Source: Myxococcales bacterium
Lineage (GTDB): Bacteria; Myxococcota; Myxococcia; Myxococcales; Myxococcaceae
Direction: 5' to 3'
DNA: 9,914 nucleotides
Assembly (NCBI GenBank): GCA_003153055.1
Contig: PMBV01000167.1
Coordinates: 273-10,186, forward strand
A program made the position numbers and the translations under genes. This document shows positions 1-6,457 of this stretch, piece after piece (position 1 is the first letter of the stretch; every line of letters begins with the position of its first letter). The notes beneath the pieces are model-generated. The model ran no database searches. It saw only the letters and a program-made list of their open reading frames with translations, and was not told where the DNA came from.

Positions 1-137
1 TGCGCGATGTTGGGATACGGGATCGGAATCGGGCCGGCCGGCGAGGGAGTCTTGCACACGTCGGGAAAGGCGGTGGCAACACCGCTGCTCGACGCGTGAA
101 CCACCGTTCTCATGTTTACGCTGGTGCTGGCTGGCAT
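1..137 (-). CDS. DUF4150 (PAAR-like) T6SS spike-tip protein, N-terminal part
   Basis: Only the first 45 codons are present; the gene runs off the left edge. The translation begins MPASTSVNMRTVV and contains FPDVCKTP (residues 24-31) followed by a proline-rich GPIPIPYPN (35-43). FPDVCKTP-x(n)-PIPYPN is the signature I know from DUF4150/Tox-PAAR-like proteins, which cap the VgrG spike of the type VI secretion system and can carry a C-terminal toxin. I chose the ATG at 137: a strong AAGGAGG (149-155) precedes it by 11 bases, and the start lies 30 bases after the ketosynthase-like gene. An internal ATG at 113 is the alternative. It is the last gene seen in the leftward five-gene run. Whether it is a bare PAAR-like cap or a toxin fusion cannot be told from this fragment. 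Confidence 0.85.
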   Translation of the reverse strand, partial: MPASTSVNMRTVVHASSSGVATAFPDVCKTPSPAGPIPIPYPNIA

Positions 138-167
138 GGCGTCAGTCGCCTCCTTGTCATCGGGAAT

Positions 168-1217
168 TCACGGCGTCGGCGCCTCCACACGCAGCGCGGC
201 GCGGGTTGGGCCATCGGACGCGGCCCACACAAGCGCTTCGCCTCCCGGGGCATAGCCGCGGGCGAAGCCGGTCGCGGCAACCCCCAGGAGTACGCCCCCC
301 GTCGCGGCGCCCACGTCTCCCAGGCTTTCGGCCGGATGCGACAGCTTCGCGACGCTTCCCAGACGGTCTGGCACCCGCGCCATCGCCAAGCCCCATTCGA
401 ACGCCCGGTAGCTCTCTCCGTTCATGTCGCACAGGACCCAGGAACACGGGCCAGTCGAGGGCGAGCCAGCGAGCGCGCGTCGGATCACCGTGCTGAGCGC
501 GCGCCCGGTACTCTGCTTCTCCGAGCTGATCACGCTCGGCTCCTCGGCGAGCTCGACCGGGCTCAGGATTGCCTGCGCCTTGCGCTTCCCCACCGCCAGC
601 GGCTCGAGGAAGAGGGCGGCAGCCGCCTCACCGGGCGTGAAGCCATCGACATTCCGCGCACTGCGGAGGCGCCACGCCTCATCCAACAGATCGAGCCGTT
701 CGGCCGCGAAGTAGGAGTCGACCGCCAACAAAATCACAGCGTCCGCTTCTCCTTCGTCCAGGATCCGCCGCGCCTCGTTCAGCAACTCGAAGACCGCAGT
801 GTGCCCACCAGCGAGCGTCTGGCTCACCGGGAACTCCGGAAGACCGCACGTGCGCAAGAGGTCGGGGACGAGCTTCTCGACGATCTCGGCCCCCTTGATG
901 ACGGAGTCTACCCTGGGGAGCGCGGTCAGCAGGGCCGTGCGCCGCAGGTCAGCCCGCCCCAGCGAGACGCGCGATGGCAATGGTCGCAGCACTCGGCCCG
1001 CCAGATCCACCAGTCGCGACCGCAGCGACAACGTCGGGTCCAGGCCATCGACCATGGCGGCCCGCATTGGCTCCTCCTCGTCCCATTCTGCGTCGACTCC
1101 GGCCGGGAAGAAGTACGAGCACTCGGTGACCCGACTGATGCCCGCGCGTACCGACGCGCACGTCTGCTTTGCGTCGTCGCCTACGGCTGTCACTAACTCG
1201 AACGCGGTCAACGCCAT
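168..1217 (-). CDS. beta-ketoacyl-synthase-like (thiolase fold) protein of a T6SS accessory locus, probably non-catalytic
   Basis: The product is 349 aa, shorter than the roughly 410 aa of FabF-type synthases. A thiolase-fold resemblance is visible: the helix after the nucleophile elbow (GGHTAVFELLNEARRILDEG, 137-156), then ADAVILLAVDSY (158-169) and GFTPGEAAAALFLEP (192-206), which mirrors the synthase GxxxGEGAA motif. The catalytic residues look absent. The elbow reads QTLAGGH with no Cys, the first His motif (EAHGTGT in FabF) reads CDMNGESYR (263-271), and the second (GH in the KSxxGHxxGAAG motif) reads GD in SLGDVGAATGG (298-308). Such degenerate synthase-like genes recur next to DUF2169 and DUF4150 genes in myxobacteria; their function is unknown to me. 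The ATG at 1217 is preferred over an upstream in-frame ATG at 1346, which would overlap the DUF2169 gene; GAGGGG lies 4 bases before it. It sits 47 bases after DUF2169. Confidence 0.75.
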   Translation of the reverse strand: MALTAFELVTAVGDDAKQTCASVRAGISRVTECSYFFPAGVDAEWDEEEPMRAAMVDGLDPTLSLRSRLVDLAGRVLRPLPSRVSLGRADLRRTALLTALPRVDSVIKGAEIVEKLVPDLLRTCGLPEFPVSQTLAGGHTAVFELLNEARRILDEGEADAVILLAVDSYFAAERLDLLDEAWRLRSARNVDGFTPGEAAAALFLEPLAVGKRKAQAILSPVELAEEPSVISSEKQSTGRALSTVIRRALAGSPSTGPCSWVLCDMNGESYRAFEWGLAMARVPDRLGSVAKLSHPAESLGDVGAATGGVLLGVAATGFARGYAPGGEALVWAASDGPTRAALRVEAPTP

Positions 1218-1264
1218 CGCACCCCTCGCGTCTCGCCCTGAAGCCCCTCGTGTATGACCCCCGC

Positions 1265-2290
1265 TCACGGCGCCACCTCTCGAATTCGGATCAGATCGAT
1301 GTAGAGGAACTTCCGGGAACAGGCGAAGGTGGTCTTCCAGGTGCAAAGCACGCGCTGCTCATCGGGTTCGATGACCAACGTATCCATGACCGACCGATGG
1401 ATCGCGAGCTCGCCGCGAATCCAGACGCCAATCTCGAGCGTGCGCCTCGGAACCGTGAACGCCAGCTCGCCCGCGGGTGTCGCGTTGCTGACGGCGACCC
1501 GCTCTCCTCCCTTGAGGTGCCCGCGGACGACCAGATCGACCGGACTGCTTTGGAAGAACTCCGGATTGAAGTCGAGCGGGAGCATCGGGCAGCGCTCCTG
1601 CTGCCAGCGATCGTCGTAGGTCCCTGCACGCGCGCGCCGCGGGAGCCAGGACGGCGCAATGAAGCCGAAGCACGCAGGGGCGGGGCGATCGGCCTGAGCG
1701 GCGATGAGAAGGCGAGGATCCTCGAGATTGGGCAGCGGCATGCCGGCTGGATTCGATGCGCGGGACGCTGCGAAGCCGACACCGACTGGATTGCGCGGCT
1801 CGAAATCGTGCTCTTTCGGGTCGGAGGACGCAGTGTCCCACCCGCCAAAGGCGCGCTCGAAGACGAGCGGCATCTTCGAGAAGCGCCGTGGAGGCGACGG
1901 GCGTGCCCTGCCCACACCGCGACTCCAGGTGCGATCGCCGAACACGCGCACGACCTTGGTCAAAGGCCCGACTCGCAGGCCCACGTCGACGACGCTGTCA
2001 CTGCCGGGCGCCGGATAAGCATGCCCGATGAGCGCAACGTCGGTCCCCGTCTTGGTGGGGCACGACTCGGCCGCGTAGCGAATACTGGTCTTGTCCGCCG
2101 GCTCGCCGAAGGGGACGTCTGCCATGGCGATCGCCGCCTGGCACTCATGCACCTGCAATGGCTCCGAGGAGGTCCCCTGGGGCAACACGAAGGTGCCTTT
2201 CACCGTCACGGTGGCGATCTCTTGCCCATCGGAGTCGATCCCGGGAACCACTGCAGCCAGGAACGGCGTGAGATTTTTGAGCTCAAGCAC
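1265..2290 (-). CDS. DUF2169 domain protein, T6SS adaptor/chaperone-like
   Basis: A 341-aa single-domain protein of normal length for DUF2169. It opens MLELKNLTPF, then ATVTVKGTFVLP (26-37), the usual strand pattern of the family. Further family landmarks are PLVFERAFGGWD (141-152), EPRNPVGVGF (164-173), FIAPSWLPRR (210-219), GTYDDRWQQERCP (223-235), PLDFNPEFFQSSP (238-250) and DTLVIEPDEQRV (303-314). DUF2169 proteins are encoded beside T6SS spike and effector genes, and one in Agrobacterium tumefaciens acts as adaptor for loading a DNase effector on its PAAR/VgrG spike; a similar cytoplasmic loading role is inferred here from the neighbours. The start is a GTG at 2290, chosen because family homology begins there and GGAGGG lies 7 bases upstream. 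The start lies inside the end of the HEAT-repeat gene (8-base overlap), so translation is probably coupled. Confidence 0.9.
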   Translation of the reverse strand: MLELKNLTPFLAAVVPGIDSDGQEIATVTVKGTFVLPQGTSSEPLQVHECQAAIAMADVPFGEPADKTSIRYAAESCPTKTGTDVALIGHAYPAPGSDSVVDVGLRVGPLTKVVRVFGDRTWSRGVGRARPSPPRRFSKMPLVFERAFGGWDTASSDPKEHDFEPRNPVGVGFAASRASNPAGMPLPNLEDPRLLIAAQADRPAPACFGFIAPSWLPRRARAGTYDDRWQQERCPMLPLDFNPEFFQSSPVDLVVRGHLKGGERVAVSNATPAGELAFTVPRRTLEIGVWIRGELAIHRSVMDTLVIEPDEQRVLCTWKTTFACSRKFLYIDLIRIREVAP

Positions 2291-3551
2291 GCTGCGACCC
2301 TCCACCCCTTGGCGGCACTCCCCGCCACGCGAAGGGGCGCGAGCAAGCGAGGCCGCGGGTCTCGCGAAGCGCCAGCGCGGGCGACCACAGCGCCTCCTCG
2401 AGCGCCTCCTCGTGTTGGATCCCGAGTGGGCCCGGGCCCGGTGACGACAATGGAGACCCGGGCTTGAAGGGGCGTCCCCCCCGCATGCGGGCGGTCCCGC
2501 CGCGCTGCCGCTCGAGTTTTCCCCATGAAGCACCGAGCGCTTCGGCCGACCAGAGCGGCAGGTCCTCATCCAGGCTCCACGACTGGTCGCCTTCATCCGC
2601 GTCGTCAGCATCCACCTCCACTGGACCAGGTCGCGGGACCCATTCGCCCGCGGGTCCCAGGATCCGGCGAAGCGCGAACCCCGCGACCCGCGCTCTTCCG
2701 TCGTCGCCAGTCGAGACATCGAGCAGCGCCTGGACCGCATGGTCGGAGCCGAGATTTCCCAGCGCCAGCAACGTCAATCGCAGCAGCGGCTGTTGGTCGG
2801 ACGACAGTCGCGAAGACAGCACCCCGGAGTCCGCTGGCTCGCCGACGAGGCCCAAGGCCCGGACCGCGGCGCGCGAGTCATTCTCGTCACCCGAGAGCTG
2901 CCGAAGAGCGACAGCGCGCGCCGCGCTCGGATCCAGCATCATCACCGCCTCGAAGGCGGCGGTGCGGACGTCGCTGTCTTCGTGATCCATGAACTTGTCG
3001 ATCAGCGGCAGCAGCCGGCGATCACGGAGCTTCGTCGCGCCGGCCAGCGCCGCCTTCAGCAACAGCGGCCCCGGCACCTGGCGCAGCACGCGGTCGATCG
3101 CGTCCACCGGCAGCTGGCCTACCGCGGTCAGCCCAGTGAGCGCGGCGGACTGCAGCCGCTCATCGGCGCTCGCCAGCCAACACGCACCAAGCCCGTTACG
3201 AGCCGTGCCGTCCGGCCAGAAACGAATCGCCCACAGCATGGCGGCGAAGGAGTCCGGATCAACCGCGACCAGCACCTCCTCGAGCGCCTTCTGTGCGTCT
3301 GGAGTGGACCAACCGAGGGCCACCGCCGCAGCGACGAAGGCCGTGCTCGGTTCGTCCGGCCTGAGCAATCGTCCCGAGGTCTCCAGACCCTCGCTCTCGG
3401 CGAGGACCAGACCGTCGATGTGGGCAGCCAACCGCTCGTCGAGGTCGCACAGGGAGCGCCGATCGATGGTGAGCGATTCGAGAACATGCTGCCGATGCCC
3501 AAAACAGAAGGACGCCTCTTCGGCGTGCTCCTCAAGTATGTCGATCCGCAT
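2283..3551 (-). CDS. TIGR02270-family HEAT-repeat protein
   Basis: A 422-aa protein. The N-terminus ILEEHAEEASF (5-15) and LDERLAAHIDGLVLA (37-51) match the opening I know from TIGR02270, an uncharacterised family common in T6SS loci. Residues about 128-300 are helical HEAT-like repeats, for example RLQSAALTGLTAVG, DSDVRTAAFEAVMMLDPSA, DSRAAVRALGLVGEP, LLRLTLLALGNLGSD and DGRARVAGFALRRILG. An acidic linker (312-330) and a Gly/Pro-rich C-terminal part follow. HEAT solenoids bind proteins, so a scaffold or adaptor role in effector or spike assembly is inferred, not shown. The ATG at 3551 has GAGG 4 bases upstream. It begins 37 bases after the DUF6484 gene and overlaps the DUF2169 start by 8 bases, so all belong to one transcription unit. 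Confidence 0.85.
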   Translation of the reverse strand: MRIDILEEHAEEASFCFGHRQHVLESLTIDRRSLCDLDERLAAHIDGLVLAESEGLETSGRLLRPDEPSTAFVAAAVALGWSTPDAQKALEEVLVAVDPDSFAAMLWAIRFWPDGTARNGLGACWLASADERLQSAALTGLTAVGQLPVDAIDRVLRQVPGPLLLKAALAGATKLRDRRLLPLIDKFMDHEDSDVRTAAFEAVMMLDPSAARAVALRQLSGDENDSRAAVRALGLVGEPADSGVLSSRLSSDQQPLLRLTLLALGNLGSDHAVQALLDVSTGDDGRARVAGFALRRILGPAGEWVPRPGPVEVDADDADEGDQSWSLDEDLPLWSAEALGASWGKLERQRGGTARMRGGRPFKPGSPLSSPGPGPLGIQHEEALEEALWSPALALRETRGLACSRPFAWRGVPPRGGGSQRA

Positions 3552-3571
3552 TCGACCTCGCCGCCCCTGGT

Positions 3572-3593
3572 CTCAGTCAGTGCCTCAGTCAGT
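3572..3593. repeat. 12-bp-period tandem direct repeat across the end of the DUF6484 gene
   Basis: CTCAGTCAGT occurs at 3572-3581 and again at 3584-3593, an exact 10-base match with a 12-base period. On the coding (minus) strand it supplies the DUF6484 stop TGA and a second in-frame TGA. It probably arose by slippage; no function is implied. Confidence 0.8.
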
Positions 3594-4074
3594 TGATCCG
3601 AACTGCCCCGCCTCGAATGCGATTGACGCCCGTCGCCCGCGAGACGAGGTGCGTGCCGCGGACGAACACCTTCCCATCCTCGCGGATCTCGATGGAGCCC
3701 TTCCCGCACTTCAGGGTCACGCTCCGCCTCCCCTCGATGACCAGGTGCTCACCATCAATGACGACCTCCCGTCGCTTCGGCCCGGCCCCGGACTGATCGG
3801 CTGTCGCGTCCACCAGGCCTACGATGATCGGCTTGGTCACGTCGCCTTGGTCGAAGACCACCAGCGCCTCGGCGCCCTCCTTGGCGGCACTGACCAGCGC
3901 AGGACCTCCGACCCCGGTCAGGGCCCGGGCCGCGATCGGCGGCTCGCCATTCACTGAAACCAATACTCGACCGCGAGAGGAAGGAACCAGCCGCGCCACG
4001 CAGGGCGCCGAGCGCTCTGGCGTCGCAGGGAACGGCAACCGAACTGGACCAATCGTTGCGAGTTTGGAACGCAC
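3589..4074 (-). CDS. DUF6484 domain protein, VgrG-like beta-rich T6SS accessory protein
   Basis: 161 aa, first gene of the leftward T6SS run. Residues 27-90 fit a DUF6484 beta-barrel-like module: ARLVPSSRGRVLVSVNG, then GAEALVVFDQGDVTKPIIVGLV (68-88), with the hydrophobic-FDQGD-x-x-x-P-I-I-V-G pattern also seen in gp5/VgrG OB-fold regions. Residues 103-161 (EVVIDGEHLVIEGRRSVTLKCGKGSIEIREDG and onward) are alternating strands resembling the C-terminal beta-helix of VgrG and end in RATGVNRIRGGAVRIN. A structural or spike-associated role is inferred. The start is GTG at 4074 with AGG 8 bases upstream; no other upstream in-frame start looks better. The stop is doubled: a second in-frame TGA follows 12 bases later because of a tandem repeat. 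No VgrG gene is seen upstream. Confidence 0.8.
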   Translation of the reverse strand: MRSKLATIGPVRLPFPATPERSAPCVARLVPSSRGRVLVSVNGEPPIAARALTGVGGPALVSAAKEGAEALVVFDQGDVTKPIIVGLVDATADQSGAGPKRREVVIDGEHLVIEGRRSVTLKCGKGSIEIREDGKVFVRGTHLVSRATGVNRIRGGAVRIN

Positions 4075-4548
4075 GGCTCGAACCTATCCCAAGCACCACG
4101 GGAGCCAATCAACAAAGTGCCGATAGCGCACAGATCGCGACTGGGCACACGAGGCACGTCGACGGGAGTGGCTCGGAAGCATTGGGCGAGCATTACGAGC
4201 CCCTTGGCGGGTCGGGGCGAGTGGTGGGTGGGTAGGTGCTTCTCACGTGTGCTCACCGAGGTTCTGGGGTCGAGGGGCTTGGCCAGACGGTGTACGAATC
4301 AGTACTCCGTGTTGACAGGGATGGACTGGCCCGTCATCGAGGTCGGTGCCGAGGTTCAGAGACCCAGCTCGCCGTGCGTGGAGAAGGACCGGATGAAGGC
4401 GATGCCGACCATTGATCATCATTGATTGAGTATGGCAAGATGGTTCCCGCCAGCAGCTCAAGTACCGCCGCAGGTCCGTGCCGCACTGCGTCCAGGAGGA
4501 TTCTTGGGAGTTGGGAGTGCGCCTCGACGAGCGTGCGAGAGGAATCCC

Positions 4549-4576
4549 TTGCGCAGGTGGGGACCGCCCGTAACAT
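4549..4576 (+). promoter_or_regulatory. candidate sigma-70-like promoter of the acyl-CoA synthetase gene
   Basis: TTGCGC (4549-4554) and TAACAT (4571-4576) are separated by 16 bases, about 40 bases before the TTG start. The match to consensus is partial (3 of 6 and 4 of 6), so this is only the best candidate in the region. Confidence 0.3.
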
Positions 4577-4585
4577 GGGCGGACC
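4561..4585. promoter_or_regulatory. inverted repeat over the candidate -10 box (possible operator)
   Basis: CCGCCC (4564-4569) and GGGCGG (4577-4582) form perfect arms around GTAACAT, and after one mismatch GG (4561-4562) pairs with CC (4584-4585). The symmetry is centred on the candidate -10 hexamer, where a repressor dimer could bind. An RNA hairpin in the leader is the alternative. The arms are G/C only, so chance occurrence in high-GC DNA is possible. Confidence 0.35.
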
Positions 4586-4615
4586 CGCGCGCATCTCGCC
4601 CCGAGGAGACGTCCT

Positions 4616-6415
4616 TTGACCTCAAGCTTTCAAACGGTCCCCGAAGTCCTTCTTCACCGGCTCCAGGCCACTCCTGACACGACGGCGTACACCTACCCGG
4701 TGGGCTCGACCTGGGGCCGGGTGACCTGGAAGCAGTTCGGCGATCAGGTTCGGCAGGTGGCGATGGGGCTTCGCTCGCTGGGGCTCAACAACGAGGAGCG
4801 GGTGGCCATTCTGGCAGGCACTCGCTACGAGTGGATCGTCGCCGACTTCGGGATCCTCACCGCGGCGGGAGCGACCACCACCATCTACCCGTCGAACCTC
4901 GCCGAGGAGTGCGAGTACATCATCAACGACTCGGATACGCGCTTCGTCTTCGCCGAGAACGACGACCAGGTGAAGAAGCTCACGTCGGTGAAGGACAAGC
5001 TGCCCAAGGTGAAGCACGTCATCACCTTCGACGGCGCGGCGTCGGCCGACGGCTGGGTGCTCACCTACGCCGAGCTGCTCGAGAAGGGGAAGGCGGCGAC
5101 CGTCGCCGAGTGGGAGGCCTGCTGCCGCTCGGTGAAGAACCAAGACATCGCCACGCTCATCTACACCTCGGGCACCACCGGCAAGCCCAAGGGCGTGGTG
5201 CTGACCCACGACTGCTGGGTGTACGAGGGCGACGCCATCGATGAGATGAAGCTCCTCGTCCCCGACGACGTGCAGTACCTCTGGCTGCCCCTGGCCCACT
5301 CCTTCGGCAAGGTGCTCGAGGTGGCGCAGGTGAAAATCGGCTTCCAGACGGCGGTCGACGGCCGGGTGGACAAGCTGGTCGAGAACCTCGGCGTGGTGCG
5401 GCCGACCATCGTGGCGGCGGTGCCCCGCATCTTCGAGAAGGTCTACAACCGGGTGATCGAGAGCGCCCGCAAGGGCGGCGCGGTCAAGTACAACATCTTC
5501 AAATGGGCCATGTCGGTCGGCAAGGAGGTCTCGGCCCTCGAGCAGAAGCGCCAGGAGCCCTCGGGGGTGCTCGCGGTGAAGCACTCGCTGGCCAAGCGGC
5601 TGGTGTTCTCGACCTTGCAGAACCGTTTCGGCGGGCGCCTGCGGTACTTCGTGTCGGGCTCGGCTCCCCTCTCACGAGACATGGCCGAGTTCTTCCACGC
5701 CTCGGGCATCTTGATCCTCGAGGGCTACGGCCTCACCGAGACCAGCGCGGCCACCTTCGTCAACCGGCCGACGAGCTACAAGTTCGGCACCGTGGGGCCG
5801 CCGCTGCCCGGGACCCAGGTGAAGATCGCCGCCGACGGCGAGGTGCTGGTGAAGGGCCGTGGGGTGATGCGCGGCTACCACAACATGCCCGTCGAGACCC
5901 AGGAGACCCTGAAAGACGGCTGGCTCGCCACCGGCGACATCGGGGAGATCGACGCCGAGGGGCTGCTCCGCATCACCGACCGAAAGAAGGATCTCATCAA
6001 GACCTCGGGCGGCAAGTACGTCGCGCCCCAGGCCATCGAGTCGTCCTTCAAGATGCTCTGCCCCTACGTCAGCCAGTCGCTGGTGCACGGCAACAACCGG
6101 AACTTCTGCAGCATGCTGGTCGCGCTCGAGCAGGAGGCGACCATGGCGTGGGCCAAGGAAAGCGGCGTGGCCGGTGGCTACGAGCAAGTGGTGAAGGACC
6201 CCCGCACCCACGCGCTCGTGAAGAAGTACATTCAGGAGCTCAACAAGAACCTCCCCAGCTACGCGTCAGTGAAGAACTTCACCATTCTGACCCGCGACCT
6301 CACGCTCGAAGAGGGCGACCTCACCCCCAGCTTGAAGCTCAAGCGAAAGGCCGTCGAGAAGAAGTACAAAGACGTGCTCGACGCCTTCTACGCCGGCAAC
6401 GTGGCCGAGGTGTGA
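4616..6415 (+). CDS. long-chain fatty-acid--CoA ligase (AMP-forming acyl-CoA synthetase)
   Basis: 599 aa, full length for the long-chain acyl-CoA synthetase branch of the ANL superfamily. It activates fatty acids to acyl-AMP with ATP and then transfers the acyl group to CoA, feeding beta-oxidation and lipid synthesis in the cytoplasm or at the inner membrane face. Visible motifs: P-loop YTSGTTGKPKG (183-193), LPLAHSFGK (224-232), VSGSAPLS (346-353), YGLTET (371-376), GWLATGD (435-441), TDRKKDLIKTSGGKYVAP (454-471) and the C-terminal TPSLKLKRK (570-578), where K574 aligns with the adenylation lysine. The start is TTG at 4616: GAGGAG (4603-4608) sits 7 bases upstream and the N-terminus (MTSSFQTVPEVLLHR) fits the family. 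The CDF gene follows after 42 bases, possibly cotranscribed. Substrate chain length is not determinable from sequence. It resembles FadD15/FAA1-type enzymes more than E. coli FadD. Confidence 0.95.
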   Translation: MTSSFQTVPEVLLHRLQATPDTTAYTYPVGSTWGRVTWKQFGDQVRQVAMGLRSLGLNNEERVAILAGTRYEWIVADFGILTAAGATTTIYPSNLAEECEYIINDSDTRFVFAENDDQVKKLTSVKDKLPKVKHVITFDGAASADGWVLTYAELLEKGKAATVAEWEACCRSVKNQDIATLIYTSGTTGKPKGVVLTHDCWVYEGDAIDEMKLLVPDDVQYLWLPLAHSFGKVLEVAQVKIGFQTAVDGRVDKLVENLGVVRPTIVAAVPRIFEKVYNRVIESARKGGAVKYNIFKWAMSVGKEVSALEQKRQEPSGVLAVKHSLAKRLVFSTLQNRFGGRLRYFVSGSAPLSRDMAEFFHASGILILEGYGLTETSAATFVNRPTSYKFGTVGPPLPGTQVKIAADGEVLVKGRGVMRGYHNMPVETQETLKDGWLATGDIGEIDAEGLLRITDRKKDLIKTSGGKYVAPQAIESSFKMLCPYVSQSLVHGNNRNFCSMLVALEQEATMAWAKESGVAGGYEQVVKDPRTHALVKKYIQELNKNLPSYASVKNFTILTRDLTLEEGDLTPSLKLKRKAVEKKYKDVLDAFYAGNVAEV

Positions 6416-6430
6416 GGCGAGCCTCAAGGC

Positions 6431-6454
6431 CCGCTCCCGGAGTAGAAGGAGCGG
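6431..6454 (+). promoter_or_regulatory. stem-loop that would mask the ribosome site of the CDF transporter gene
   Basis: CCGCTCC (6431-6437) is perfectly complementary to GGAGCGG (6448-6454), with a 10-base loop. The Shine-Dalgarno AAGGAG (6446-6451) lies mostly in the right arm, 6 bases before the ATG at 6458. In mRNA the hairpin could lower translation, or mark the end of the upstream gene. No riboswitch-like aptamer is recognised in the 42-base gap. Confidence 0.4.
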
Positions 6455-6457
6455 ACC

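Larger units (their letters stand above)
4075..4615. other. intergenic region between the divergent T6SS run and acyl-CoA synthetase gene
   Basis: I find no convincing gene in these 541 bases. Short open frames exist on both strands, but their products are Arg/Ser/Pro-rich, have no recognisable motif and have no good ribosome site. The stretch should hold the promoters of both divergent units. Notable contents are an AT-rich tract at 4411-4433 (contains TGATCA and two ATTGAT copies), a lone TTGACA at 4312-4317 without a good -10 partner, and the promoter/palindrome at 4549-4585 described separately. I could not assign a promoter to the leftward unit. Confidence 0.6.

Noticed and set aside
1265..2740. 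Longer form of the DUF2169 protein starting at 2740
   Set aside because: The extra 150 residues are Arg/Ser-rich, lie antiphase over the HEAT-repeat gene, and have no homology; the GTG at 2290 has a strong ribosome site at the family start.
96..3957. Several long plus-strand open frames (products of about 285 to 432 aa) opposite the T6SS genes
   Set aside because: They are Arg/Pro/Gln-rich with no motif, and the minus-strand frames over the same bases match known protein families. They are antisense shadows produced by high GC.
4312..4317. TTGACA as a promoter -35 box
   Set aside because: At 16-18 bases downstream the sequence does not resemble a -10 box, and it is 300 bases from the next plus-strand start.
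4117..4425. Small open frames in the 4075-4615 gap as possible genes
   Set aside because: There is no ribosome site, no motif and unconvincing composition; they are treated as intergenic.
4622..5584. A 320-codon minus-strand open frame inside the acyl-CoA synthetase gene
   Set aside because: The His/Arg/Val-rich product has no recognisable domain, and the plus-strand gene has every catalytic motif of its family.
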